Positions 33,140 through 46,019 of a stretch of 64,000 nucleotides of DNA are shown piece by piece. The notes under the pieces were generated by a model. That model ran no database searches, had not been told where the DNA came from, and saw only the letters and a program-made list of their open reading frames with translations. The stretch comes from Datisca glomerata (lineage: Eukaryota > Streptophyta > Magnoliopsida > Cucurbitales > Datiscaceae): positions 1,667,664-1,731,663 of the forward strand of contig QANY01006259.1 in assembly GCA_003255025.1 (NCBI GenBank), in the 5' to 3' direction. Position 1 is the stretch's first letter, and each line of letters begins with the position of its first letter. Position numbers and translations under genes: made by a program.

Positions 33140-34163
33140 GATTATATGACAATATTGACTCATTGGGCTTCACCATTTGTACAACACCGTGAGAATTATA
33201 ATAGTGCCTCGAGACAAGCTTTCGTCCTCCCTATAGGGGGTGTCCATTTGATGCAATATCAAGGTTGTATTTATTTTGAGACGTATTTCTAGATTAACCT
33301 ATTATGCGATGACAATTTAGAGTAAAGTCTTTGAGATCTGAAATGGGGGTTACACTCATAAGGATAAAATTAAGCTTGTTAATTATATTTAAGCAAAAAA
33401 ATGATAAGTAATAAATGCTGAGAATATTTTGAGACATTTTGGATAGCTTGATTGAGAATGTCTCAATTCAATAAGCAAAGAACACCCTTTCTGATTCCTT
33501 CACCCAATCCCATGAGAAGCAAGCCCAGAGGGCCTTGCCTTAACCTGTCCCAGACAACAACTAGAATTGCTAAATGCTACGCCATGAAGCAAGCTCTCCC
33601 GAATACGACATATATGATGGCCTAACCTATGGCGGCATGTTGTTTGTGGAGATTGAATAATTGTTGGCTTTAATAGTAAATATCTTTTTGTGTATTTTCC
33701 ATATGCATCATGCATCACATTTACCATGCCTAAATTCTAGTAAATTTAGGCATGCATTTGAATGAATTATTTATTTATTTATTTTGGCAATTTGTCAAAT
33801 ATTATCATCAACATTTGAGCTAAAAAAAGTAATTCGAGAACTTTGACAAATGAAAAAGTAACATGACCATCGTACATGTGAGTGAAAACTACAAGTTCAT
33901 GTTGATAGAGGAATGTCCTCCTGAGCCTACCTCCAATACCCCTCAAACAGTTCAAGATGCATACACTCTTTCGCTTACAGTCAATGATAAGGCTCGTTGC
34001 TACGTTAACATGAATGATCGATGTGCTTAACAGTAAGCACGAGAAACTTGAAACTGGGTAAGAGATAATGGAGTCACTTTAGCAAATATTTGGTCAACCA
34101 TCTAAATAGTCTCGTTATGAGATATTTACGGATGTTATGTACACCAAGATGGAATCAATTTTG
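33140..34163 (+). pseudogene. Copia leader and gag N-terminus, first tandem copy
   Basis: 33160-33380 (gtacaacaccgtgag … gcctcgaga … gggttacactcataa) parallels the leader at 37670-37880. From about 33885 the frame reads ENYKFMLIEECPPEPTSN, QDAYTLSLTVNDKARCYV and, in other frames, EIMESL and QIFGQPSK, matching gag of the next copy (38190 on). It stops at about 34163, where the LTR begins without its first ~35 bases. Confidence 0.7.
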
Positions 34164-36259
34164 CTATAAAATTTAAGAAAATATATTTTTCTTATAATTT
34201 TTCTTTTGAATTATTGCTAAATAATTTATATATAAATATCTGAAAATTTCATATTCATTAATGAGAATATGATCTTGTATAAGTACGAGAGAATTAAGAT
34301 CATAAATAATGAATAAAATAGTACATAGCATATTAAAGTATTAAATCTTTAATGAGTGGTTACTAGTACAGTTCACTAAGCATTATGAATGCAAGTGATC
34401 TAGATATGAATCATTGATGTGGATAGACATATTAGTGAATGTACTTCATATAATTAGATTATATAGGACATGACCGATGTGGATTTTATTAACTTACCGT
34501 TTATAATAAAGATTTAGTACACATCAAAACTGATGATCATATGTAGATCAGTCTGAATCCTGAGTAGTCATGAACTCCTATGCATGTCTATTGGAACTTT
34601 TGATTCACTCGTTAAGGTATATTTGTAAAATAGGCCAATGACTTTTGTTTTGAAGATTCAGTGACATGGATGGCTGCGACAATCTTACAAGATTTAGAAT
34701 CCAAACTTTTCTAACGGATCGTATATCGATTTTCCTAAGTGTTAATTCTGAAACTGAATTATTATTGAGCTCAAATTTGTAATACGATTATAAATTGACC
34801 ATTCACTAGTGAATTAATGATACTTAGGATCAAGAGGTAATTAGAAGGTTAAAATGATAATTTTGACCAGCTCTAATTTATGAACCAATAATTGGAGGAC
34901 AGAACTACATAAAGTGATTAGATCAATGGACTACACGAGAATACTCTGTAAATATATTCTATAATTACTAAAAATGTAATTTCATATTTATAGTGGAGTA
35001 ATAATGAAATTAATAAATAAGAATATTTAATTAAAAAGCTTAATTAATAATGTATTTTATTAGAGCTCAGGATTACGGAGTCCCCAAGTCACCTCAGTCT
35101 AGGGAGTGAACATTTTAGGACATGAGAAAAGGACTAACTTTCGGTAGAAATTAAATTTCTGGGGTAAATATATAATTATGAGATAATTATATGTAATTAA
35201 TTAATTAAATTATTTAATGTAATTTTTAGAAGTTACAATTAAATAATTTTATCGATTAATTTTGTGTTGATCGATAAGTGAAACAGAATATTTGATTTAT
35301 GAAATTAAATAATATTAAATCATTATGAGATAATGATTTGATTTGGTTTATCTAATCTGTTAATTAACAGATAAGATAATTGATTTAGAGATCAAATAAG
35401 TTAATTTTGAATTAATTGATATCTAGATATTTATCTGATTAAAATAAATAATAAATTTGAGAAATTGCCACGTGACATATTGGAGTGCCACATATTAATC
35501 ACTAATTTTGAATCAGAGAATGACATGGACTATTGTAGTGGCACATGGCACTACAGTGGACACGTGGCACATTGTAGTGTCTCACGGCACAATAGTGGTG
35601 CCATGAGTCATCAGTGCAGTGAGACATTGTGGCTCTTCACAGCACACTGCAGTATCGTGTGGCACTGTAGTGTTGCTCAATTACAGTGAGTCTCACTACA
35701 ATGGCACATTTGTAATTAATTTATTAATTTGTGTAAATCTTAAAAAATCTTATGAGCCTTGACCTAGACGATATATATTGGTATTATTCCATTGGCCTCA
35801 ATGGTGCAATTGTAATAAATGTACAATTGTGTGATTAAAAGTTAATCAAAAAGTTCTGTGAGCTTTCCTAATTCTCTCAGAGTTTTTTTTTCTGCTAATA
35901 GTCATTCTAAAAAATCTCTAGATCTCATGTGTTGAGTACATCTGGAGACAGAAAAGTCTCTTTAATTTATTTTACGTGCCCACACATGTCCTAGTTGTTT
36001 GAGGATTGATTTCTATTGTTCGTGAGATTACAAGTTCGTTCTTTACAAGGACGCTTAATAGACTACATAAGTTCTAATTCATATTTTTGTATGTCTTAGA
36101 TTTATTGTATAGATATATAATGAATCCGATCTGAAAAAGTGTTTTTCAATTAAATTTTTTTAATATTTGGAATCTGCGACGATGCGATCGTTTATCATTT
36201 TATAATTTTTTTTAAAACACCACCACGCCTTTCGCCGCGCGTCAGCACAGATTCCAACA
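34164..36259 (+). repeat. Copia 5' LTR (copy A)
   Basis: Parallels 42165-44302 over its length (for example catattcattaatgagac, gatgatcatatgtagatcag, tcatgaactcctatgcatg, ctcagagttttt, tcttttatttattttacgtgcc). It ends …ccaaca at 36259 and lacks the first ~35 bases of the family. It is simultaneously the element to the right's 5' LTR and, by position, the 3' LTR of the truncated copy to the left. Confidence 0.85.
35460..35710 (+). promoter_or_regulatory. G-box/ABRE-like cluster in LTR A
   Basis: gccacgtgac (35468) and gacacgtggcac (35558-35569) contain CACGTG, the second as ACGTGGC, the core of abscisic-acid response elements. They sit in a dense set of short inverted units (cactacagtgg, cagtgtgctg). 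The cluster is conserved in LTR B at 43495-43740. Binding is inferred from motif only. Confidence 0.4.
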
Positions 36260-38189
36260 ATTGGTATCATATCGGCCTTTATATATGTATATATTAAATG
36301 TTATGTGGGGTATATGTATGAATCAATGGATGATTATATTTTTTGAATGCATGCATGATGATGAATTGTTAATTGTATGGTGACTTCTGGGTTAGGCTTT
36401 GTTCTTTATTTTTCTTTAGATCTTGTGTAAGCCCATTGGGGCTTAGAAATTTTTTGTATTTTGTATTTTCAATGTTATGATGTAAAAATTTCGTACGCGA
36501 TAAGACGAACAACGCACGAGACGAATGAGGAGATGGAAAGAGAAATAGCAATTAAGAATTCTGGCGCCGGCACCGGCAAAGTGGTCGCTGGCATTGGCGC
36601 CGCCGGAAAATTCGACGGTAGTGGCACCGGCGGAGCCTCCGTCGTGAGGGACACTAGCGGTTGGACTGCCGGGGGAGGTAAGGTGGCGATGCTTCACAGT
36701 TGCCAATGTATGTTTCGTAGACCCCTGATACAATGTTGCCCTATCTCTGCGATGCTTCGTGAAAACCCTAATCTAACCCTTTATCTTTTAAATTTTGAAT
36801 TTTGAATTTTTAAGATTTTAAAAGGATAGTTATCCATTTTTATTTTTTAAAAATTCAAATTAAATAATTGATTGGGTTTGACCCAAGATTGATGAGTCAT
36901 CAAATTATTTTTTTACTAATCAAATTTAATTAATTTTAAAAGATAATTAATGTGATTATTTGATTAGAAAAGTAGTTTATCCTAATTAAAGAGTTTTGAT
37001 CAAAGCTTAAAGATTATGAAGATGGAACTCTGGTGGAGAATGAGCTATTTGGAAATATGTATTATAGTCCTCTTTCTTATTATTTCTATATTTTAAAGGT
37101 TATAATTTAGAAATACCCAGTAGTCACTCGATTCATCATTCATTCATTTATTCATTTATGGTAATTATTTAAATAAATGTTTATTAGTTTGATTGATAAC
37201 ATAATCATGCATTAGACGATCATATGTCATACATTAGACCCCACACAATTTTATTTAATCATGCATTTTATCAGTGGAAACATGATTGATTAGGACTCTC
37301 CTAATATGTTTATATGAATTGTTTTGAGAACTCAATTACATGTAAACTGCTAAGTTTTACTTAAACTTGGTAATCACACCACTCTAAATGCCTTAATAAC
37401 CTTTAGGATAACCAACTTTATTAAAATAGTTTTATTAAAGTTCGATGAATGTAGTTAATTACTTTTTCTAAGTTCACATAATTCTGACTTAGGCTCTTTA
37501 GAAGGTTAAGTGAATTTAGACCAATAAGATTAGATTAATAATTAATTTTACATTCGTAGGGTATTTTAACTGGTAATTAATTTGAAATTAATTGATTAAT
37601 TAAATAGAAACACATTAATTATAAAATAGTGAGTGAGAGAAGGTCGACATGTGAATATAACCTATGATCTCCATTATTAGTACAACACCGTGAAATACCG
37701 AGAAGGCCTCGAGATGACATTGTTTTCACCCCCCTAAGGAAGGTTTTGAACTATATCAATATCAAGATTGAGCTTCTTATGAAGATATGACTAAGTGATG
37801 TAGTTTAGACTTGATCGACTCTAAGACGACATATTCTAAATCAAGTCATGGATTCTCAGTTAATGGGTTACACTCACAAAATCACAATTAACCTTTGAGT
37901 AGATAATTGTAATTTGACTAAATTAGATTTACCTTATTGTTAAAAGAGAAAATATGAGATATTTTGACTTTTAATTAATAAGGATGAGAATCTATCATAG
38001 ACAGTTTAAAATAAATTTGACCGACCCTAAGGTGGCACATTAATTATTAGGTTGTCTTAACGTGAATTAGTAATTGTTAAGTTTATGTGTTTGATATGTT
38101 AAATTCATGCATCACCTTTACTTTCCAAATTTCTTGATATTTATTTCAATTATATTGAATGATTTATGTTTTATTTTTCACTTATTATT
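36260..38189 (+). other. Primer-binding site and leader of the copia element
   Basis: tggtatcatatc at 36262-36273, two bases after the LTR, is a decayed initiator-Met primer site (TGGTATCAGAGC). At 36555-36690 lies a GC-rich patch of imperfect ggcgccggcaccgg units, which creates spurious frames on both strands. The rest is AT-rich and non-coding up to the gag ATG. Confidence 0.7.
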
Positions 38190-41100
38190 ATGTCTACCAT
38201 GGGTAACCCTATTACTGCTTTACTCGCGCTTGAAAAACTTAATGGTGATAACTTCATAACATAGAAGTCGAATTCAAATTTGATGCGAAAATGTGAGAAC
38301 GACAAGTTTGTTCTTACTGATGAATGTTCTCAGGAGCCCGCTGCCAATGCCCTTAAGAATGTTATGGACAAGTTTGATGCTTAGATTATGTCCAACAACA
38401 AAGCTAAGTGCTACATGCTTGTGGTCATGAATGATGTTATGAGAACTAAGCATGAAAGCATAGAAACTGCCTATGAGATTATGGAATCTTTATAGATGAT
38501 GTTTGGGCAACAATCTGATCAAAGTCGTCATGAGGCTACTAGGAGCTACATGACTACTAAGATGAAGAAAGGTACTTTTGTGCGTGAACATGTTTTGAAC
38601 ATGATCAACATAATGGATGAAGTAAAAGGACATGGAGCTATCATTGATGAACGAACTCAAGTCAGCATTATACTTGAGTCGCTCACTCCTACTTTTTCTA
38701 CATTCACTACCAACTATGTTATGAAAAAGTTGAAATTCAACATGACCCAATTTTTGAATGAGTTATAGACTTTTAAGTCACTCAATAAGAGTATGACCAA
38801 AAGGTGCGAGCTAAATGTTACTGAGCAAAAGCCTTCTTCCAATGTTGTTAAGAACAACAAAAGGAAGAAGAACAATGGTAAAGATAAGAGTAACAACAAA
38901 AGAGGAAAGAAAGCCAAAAATCACCCAAGGCCAAGAAGAACAAAGGCGACATCAAACCCAAAGGAAAGTGTTTCCACTATGGAGTTGAAGGTCACTGGAA
39001 GAGAAATTGTAGCAAGTATCTCTCCGAGCTGAAAAGGAAAGGTAAATATGATTTACTTGCACTTGAAGCTTATTTAGTGAAATGTGATTTCTCATCATGG
39101 ATATTGGATTCATGAGCCACTAACCATGATTCGTCAAGGAAGCTGGGTGATGGTATGGTGATAATGAGAGTTGGAAGTGGTGCAGTCGTGTCAGCAAAAA
39201 CATTGGGGACAGTCCGTTTAAGCTTTGAAAATAATTTTCTTGTTTTGAAAATTGTTTATTTTATTCCTAGTTTTTCAAGAAATTTAATATCTTTATCGTT
39301 ACTACATGAACAACTATTTGATATTTCTTTTATTAATAATCAGTTTATTATTTCAAAGAATGGATTCAATATTTGTCATGTAAAAGTTTTGAACGGACTG
39401 TATATGCTTAAACCAACTGAACGTGCATTAAATAATTAGAATTGTTTAAAGTTACAAATCTTAAAAGTAACAAACGACAAAGAGTTTTTCATAATGATGA
39501 CAAGTATCTATGGCATCTAAGGTTGGGACATATTAATCTAGATAGATTAAACATATTAACGAAACATGGTGCTTTGAGAGAAATAAAAGTTGGGGCTCTT
39601 CCAGTTTGTGAATCTTGTCTAGAGGGTAAAATGACCAAGAGACCTTTCTCTGGAAAGGGCCAAAGAACCACTTGAGCTAGTACATAGTGATGTCTGTGGA
39701 CCGATCAATGTACAAGCTAGAGATGGATATAAGTATTTCGTTACATTTATTGGCGATTGTTGTAGATATGGTTATACTTACCTAATGCATAGAAAGTCTA
39801 AAACTTTTAGAAAGTTTAAAGACATCAAAACCGAAGTTGAAAATAAATTAGGTAATTCTTTGAAAACACTTCGATATGACAAGATGGTGAATAGTTGGAT
39901 TTAGAATTCAAAGATTACCTACTGGAGTATGGCATTCTATCTTAACTCACAGCACCTGGAACGCCACAGTAAAATGGTGTTTTAGAAGGAGAAACTGGAC
40001 CCTATTGGATATGGTTAGGTCATTGTCAAGCTACTCATCACTACCACTCACATTCTGTGGATATGCACTTCAAACGACAACCAACATTTTAAATGTAGTG
40101 CCTTCTAAGTCTGTAAACAAGACACCTTTAGAGTATGGAATGACTTCAAACCTAGTTTGCGTCATTTTTGTATATGGTGGTGTTCAGTTCATGTTCTTAG
40201 ACCTAAGACTGGAAAGTTAGACTCAATGTCTAAAGTGTGTATATTTGTTGGCTATGCGCCAGAAACAAGATGTGAGTACTTTTATAGTCACAATGATCAA
40301 AAGGTGTTTGTATCAACAAATGCCACTTTCTTTGAACACGACTATATGGAAAACTACAAACCTCAGAGCAAAGTAGTTCTCGAAGAATTATCATCGATGA
40401 GATCATACCACCTTCATCATTAACTGATAAACGACAAACCGCAGAAATGACTATTCTTATTCAGGAAACCCTGGTGCAACATCGTAGTGAGAGGGTTGTA
40501 AGACAACCTATTCGTTATGAACTAGAGGCACATTTCCTAGCGTCTAAAACTGATAATGATGATCCATTAACCTTTAAAGAGGCGATGGATGATCCTGAAA
40601 AAGAGAAATAACAAGATTCCATGAACCAAGAAATTGAGTCGATGTATTCCAATTCTGTCTGGGAACTTTTAGATTCAACTGAAGATGTCAAGCCCATTAT
40701 ATATAAATGGATCTTCAAGAATAAAATAGGTGTAGATGGATAGGAGAGACTTTCAAGGCACGGCTGGTAGCCAAAGGCTATACACAAAGGGAAGGAGTCA
40801 ATTATGAAAAGACATTCTCTCTCGTTGCCATGCTAAAATCCTTTCACATCCTTTTATCCATAGTCGCTAGTTTAGATTATGAAATATGAATTCAAGACAT
40901 CTTTTTGAATGGTTCTCTTGAAGAAAGTATATATATGATGGAACCAGAAAGGTTCATGAAAAAGGGGAAAGATCAGAAAGTATGCAAGTTGCTTAAATCC
41001 ATTTTTGAATGAAGAAAGCATCTCGATCTTGGAATCTTACCTTTGATGAAATTATTAAATCATATGGTTTTGAGCAAAATTTGACGAAGCTTGTGTTTAT

Positions 41101-42119
41101 AAATACATCAAAGATATGGTAGTGGTTTTCTTAGTTCTTTAAGTAGACAATATTATACTTATTGGAAATGATGTAGAAACTTTGTCAAAAGTAAAGAAGT
41201 GGCTAACTGTGAAATTTCAAATGAAAGAGTTGGGAGAGGCAAGCTATGTTCTAGGCATCCAAATACTAAGGCATAGAAAGAACAAGCTCATGCACTTTCT
41301 CAGGCATCTTATATTGAAAAGGTGCTGGAGATATTCTCTATGAAACATTCCAAGAAAGGTCAACCACCGACCAAACATGAAATTGTCTTTTCCAAGAAGA
41401 AGTGTCCTAAGACACCTCAAGAGGAAGAGGATATGAGAAAGGTTCCTTATGCATCAACTATTGGTATTCTCGTGTATGTAATATTGTGTACGAGACCAGA
41501 CATCTATTATGCAGTAGAAATTATCAGTCGTTATCAATCAAACCCTACTTTAGAACATTGGATTACAGTAAATCACATTCTCAAGTATCTTCAGAGAATG
41601 AGAAATTATATACTTTTTTATTTAGGTGGAGACCTGAACCCCACGTGATATACTAATTCTGATCAACCAAATAGGAACAATCAAAAGTCAACGTCTAGAT
41701 CCGTATTTATCCTAGGTGGAGGAGCTGTAGTTTGGAGAAGTAAACAATCAAGTATTGCAGATTCCACTATAGAAGCTGGATATATAGCGGTTTGTGAAGC
41801 TGCGAAATAAGTTGTATGGCTCAGAAAGTTCTATACTGATCTGGAAGTAGTTCCAGATATGGCCAAGCCACTGTCCTGTATTGTGACAACAATGGAGTGG
41901 TAGCTAATTCCAAAGAACCAAGGAGTCACAAGAGGGGCAAGCACATTGAGAGAAAATATCATCTTGTAAGAGAGATCGTGCATCGATGGGATACGACTGT
42001 TATGAAAGATAGCGTCAAATTAGAACCTGGCTGACCCTTTTACCAAGACACTTCCTGCGAAGTCATTTGAGGGTTATGTGTGCAATATAAGGTTGGGAGA
42101 GATGCCACATTTGATTTAG
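38190..42119 (+). pseudogene. Copia gag-pol, degenerate
   Basis: ATG at 38190 starts MSTMGNPITALLALEKLNGD. Gag: NKAKCYMLVVMNDVM, YEIMESL, FVREHVLNMINIMDE, VSIILESLTPTFSTF. Protease: SSWILDS then a stop where GAT would follow (about 39110). GAG-pre-integrase: YLWHLRLGHINLDRL and CESCLEGKMTKRPFSG (39505-39655). Integrase core: VHSDVCGPINV. RT: KPIIYKWIFKNKIGVDG near 40690; the palm reads *VDN (41141-41152) instead of YVDD, so it is catalytically dead. RNase H: VPYASTIGILVYVI, TRPDIYYAVEII, SRSVFILGGGAVVWRSKQSS; end at TAG 42119. Several stops (FIT*KS, FDA*IMS, ESL*MMF) replace Trp or Gln codons. Confidence 0.85.
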
Positions 42120-42132
42120 GGCAAGTGAGATA

Positions 42133-44302
42133 TTTTTGGGCATAGTACCCTCAAAACATATGTTTAGACATTTTTAATATGAAATTAATGAAATCATATT
42201 TTTCTTATAATTGTTCTTTTAAATTATTGTTGAATAATTTAAATATAAATATCTGAAAATTACATATTCATTAATGAGACTATGATATTGTATAAGTACG
42301 AGATGGTTAAGATCATTGATAATGAATAAAATAGTCTACGACATATTAAAGTATGTAATCTTTAATGATTGATTGCTAGTACAGTTCACTATGCATTATG
42401 AATGCATGTGATCTAGATCTTTATTATTGATGTGGATAGACATCTTAGTGAATGCACTTTATATAATTAGATTATATAGGACATGAATGATGTTGATTAA
42501 TATCTTTATTAACTTACTGTTTATCATAAAGATTTAATACAGATCAAAATTGATGATCATATGTAGATTAGTCTTAATCTTGAGTAGTCATGAACTCCTA
42601 TGCATGTCTACTAGATCTTTGGATTCACTCGTTAAGATTTATTTGTAGAACAAGCTAGTGACTTTGGTTTTAGAGATTTAGTGACAAGGATGGCTCGGAA
42701 CATGATCTTACAAGTTTGGAATCCAAGCTTTCCTAACAGACTGGATATTAGTTCTCTTAAGTGTTAATTCTGGATTGAATGATTATTGAACTCAAATTTA
42801 TAATACGATTATGAATTGACCATTCGCTAGTGAATTAATGGTACTTAAGGATCAAGATGTAATTAGAAGGGTGTAACGGTAATTTTAACCAGCTCTAATT
42901 TATGAACCAATAATTGGAGGATATAACTATATGGAATGATTATATCAATAAACTACACATGATTACTCTGTAAATATATTATGTACTTACTAAGAGTGCA
43001 ATTCCATATTTATAGTGGAGTAACAATGAAATTAATAAATATTATTTAATTAAAGAGTTTAATTAATTATCTGATTTATTGGAGATTAGAATTATGAGTC
43101 AATGGTCCCTAAGTCACATGTGTACTACACAGTCTAGGGTGTGAATATTTCAGGACATGAGAAAAGTACTAACTTGTGATAGGAATTAAATTTTTGGGGC
43201 AAATATATAATTATGAGATAATCATATGTAATTAATTAATTAAAATATTTAATGTAATTTTAAGAAATTACAATTATATAATTTTATCGATTAAATTTGT
43301 GTTGATCGATAAGTGAGACAGAATATTTGATTTATGAAATAAATAAAATAAAATCATTATGAGATAATGATTTGATTTGATTGATGTAATCTGTCAATTA
43401 ATAAATAAGATAATTGATTGGGAGGTCATATAAGTTAATTTTGAATTACTGTTGTCTGGATATCTATCTGATTAAAATAAATAATAAATTTAGAAAATTG
43501 TCACGTGACATATTGGGCTGCCACATGTCAATCACTAATTTTGAATCAGAGATTGACATTGACTACTATAGAGTCACGTGGCACTACAGTGGACACGTGG
43601 CACACTATATTGCCTCCGACACTACAGTAGTGCCTTGAGTCATCAGTGTTGTGAGGCATTGTGGCTCTTCACGGCACACTACAGTGCCGTGTAGCACTGT
43701 AGAGTTTCTCAATTGCAGTGGTCCCACTACAATGATATATTTGTAATTAATTTATTAATTTGTGTAAGTACCTAAAAAATCTGATGAGGCTTGACCTAAA
43801 AGATATATATTGATATTATTCTATTGGCCTCAGTGCTGCAACTACAATCAGTGTGCAATTATGTGATTAAAGGTTAATAAAAAAGCTCTGTGAGTTTTCC
43901 TAATTCTCTCAGAGTTTTTGTCTCACAATAGTACTTCTCCAAAATCTCTAGATCTCATGTGTTGAGCACATCTAGAGACAATAAGTGTCTTTTATTTATT
44001 TTACGTGCCCACACGCATCCTAGTGTGTTTGGGGATTGGCTTGGAAGATCTTGGTGTGGAACTCGCAGTCTGTTGTTCGTGAGATTACAAGTCCATTGTT
44101 TGCAAGGACGCTTGATAAACTACAAGAGGTATAATTCATATATTTGTATGTATTAGATTTAATATATAGATATATAATGGATTCGATCCAAAAAAGTGTT
44201 TTTCAATTAAAAAGTTTTCATTTTTTGGATCTGCGATGATGCGTTGTTTATTGTTTTATAATTTTTTTAAAACACCACCACGCGTCACTGCAGATTCCAA
44301 CA
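42133..44302 (+). repeat. Copia 3' LTR (copy B)
   Basis: Follows the tract gggcaagtgagata, the likely polypurine primer. Start tttttgggcatagtaccctc (a decayed TGTTGGG-type start), end gattccaaca at 44302. Parallels LTR A and the LTR at 63228-64000. Confidence 0.85.
43495..43740 (+). promoter_or_regulatory. G-box/ABRE-like cluster in LTR B
   Basis: gtcacgtgac (43500), gtcacgtggcac (43576) and gacacgtggcac (43594) give three CACGTG cores, two of them ACGTGGC, with the same neighbouring cactacagtg units as LTR A. Confidence 0.4.
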
Positions 44303-44394
44303 ATAATGATCATTAAGAATAGACGAACGAAATTAATATGATTTATTAGTTGTAAAAACATGTCTAGTAGAGAATGATTTCTCAACTAGATAGT

Positions 44395-44925
44395 TGATTC
44401 AGGAGCAACTGACGATATTTCTTCTTCGTTGGATATTCTTATTAATCCAAGAACTCTTTCTGATGGAAAATTCATGATGCTAGTGGACAATGGTGACATG
44501 GTCTCTGTAAAAGCAGTACGAGTAGTTGTACTATGATTCCGGAATACTAAATTTCTTGTTTTGAACAATGTTATTTTACTCCTAAAATAAAAGAAACTTG
44601 ACTTCTGTCTTTACACTAACTGAACAATTATTTAAAGTTTCTATTTGATAATAAAGTGGTTATTATGTTCAGAAATTATTTAAATATCTATTCTATGATT
44701 TTAGATAATGGTCTTTATTATGTATAACAAATATCCAATACACTATTTAATACTAAAATGTTCAGGAATGTCGAATCAATAACTAAAAAGCAAAACACTT
44801 CTCATGATGATGACATATTTCTATGGCATCTTAGACTTTGTCATATTAACCTAAATAAGATTTAAAGACTTGTAAATGTGGTTCCTTTAAGAGAGCTAAT
44901 AGTTGTCACTAGACGTTTGTCCTTT
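44395..44925 (+). pseudogene. Copia protease and GAG-pre-integrase fragment
   Basis: VDSGATDDISSSLDIL (about 44391-44440) is the copia protease active site (DSGAT). GDMVSVKAVRVVVL, LVLNNVILLPKI, then LWHLRLCHINLNKI near 44822-44865 and VVPLRELIVVTRRLSF continue the usual order. Starts about 90 bases after LTR B, so it belongs to another element into which that element inserted, or to a tandem neighbour. Cut at about 44925. Confidence 0.7.
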
Positions 44926-46019
44926 AGGGCTCTGATATCATAATACAAAATAGAGAGATTTCTAAGTAATGAATTTTATTGCATTAATTGTAATGAAGCA
45001 ATACAAAGCTCTTTAGATAGATAAAGTTGTAAAATATGAACGGAAGCTAACATAAAATAACTAATTAACTGACATATAAGCATAACAGAATACCCTAAAT
45101 AAAATAGCTATCTATTATGAAACTCGAACTTCAACTTTATTTTCATATATTTAAGAGAGAAAATCCATTCATTTGATTCATTTGACTAACGCTAATTGCT
45201 TTGATTTGAACCAGGCAAATAGTTTGACGTAGAATGAAGAATCTATTAAGAAGACGTTGATCAACTAGATAAGATCAAGCTTACAAGAGATTTATATGTA
45301 TAAGCATCTAACAAAAGCTATCAACTGAAATCTAACTCTTTAAAACTTGTAAGCTAAAAAACTAATCGTTATTTCATTTACTGACTTTCACTCACATCCC
45401 CTCTCAAGCAAAAGGAAGTTGATTGAACATTGAGCTTGGATAGGAGAACTTCAAACTTCTATAAAGGTTTTGGTAAGATATTAGCATTTTGTAAGTCAAT
45501 AGAGATGTATTTGACAAGATGTTTTGCAAAAAACCTTCTCTATAATGAAATAATCCACTTATTAAGGATTAAAAGTCATAATCCATTACTGGGTGTATTA
45601 ATAAATCATAAAACACAACAAAAGACATACATATTTATAGTGGTTGACATTCAATGTGAGGGCTACATCCACATTAGGTTTTCACTATGTTTAAAAAGTT
45701 ACAAAATGATCTCTCAAGACTCACACCTCTCCAGGTTTTGTAACACACACAAATCAACTTCCTAATTTCCTTTATATAGTGAGGATATTAGGATAACCTA
45801 AGACATATATAAAATATCCAAAAAACATCTTGAGTATATGATATATGTTTAGGCTCACACTCTAACCATCAAGTAACTCCACACACATCCAAGCATTGTC
45901 CTCGTCTACAACAGCTACAACGTCCCATCCCTCACGTAAGAATTCCAACTGAAGTTGCACACAACTTCAATTCTCAATCGTGATCGTCTTCATTAATATA
46001 CATCATCCGAATTCTGACT
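44926..46019 (-). other. Primer-site-like motif and unassigned sequence
   Basis: ggctctgatatcataata at 44929-44946 is the complement of a tRNA-Met primer site variant (TGATATCAGAGCC), hinting at an LTR to its right on the minus strand; LTR ends were not found. The remaining kilobase, including a plus frame at 45430-45765, is not recognised. Confidence 0.3.

Larger units (their letters stand above)
34164..44302 (+). mobile_element. Ty1/copia element with ~2.1-kb LTRs
   Basis: 5' LTR 34164-36259, primer site 36262, long leader, gag-pol 38190-42119, 3' LTR 42133-44302. Both LTRs end gattccaaca. Internal region 5.9 kb. All domains occur in copia order, but frames are heavily broken. The base after the 3' LTR (ataat) cannot be matched to a 5' target duplication because the 5' LTR lacks its start. 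Long-LTR lineage (Angela/SIRE-like) is a guess. Confidence 0.85.

Noticed and set aside
36443..36805. Overlapping Gly/Ala-rich frames on both strands
   Set aside because: Produced by the GC-rich ggcgccggcacc patch in a retrotransposon leader; open on both strands because of composition.
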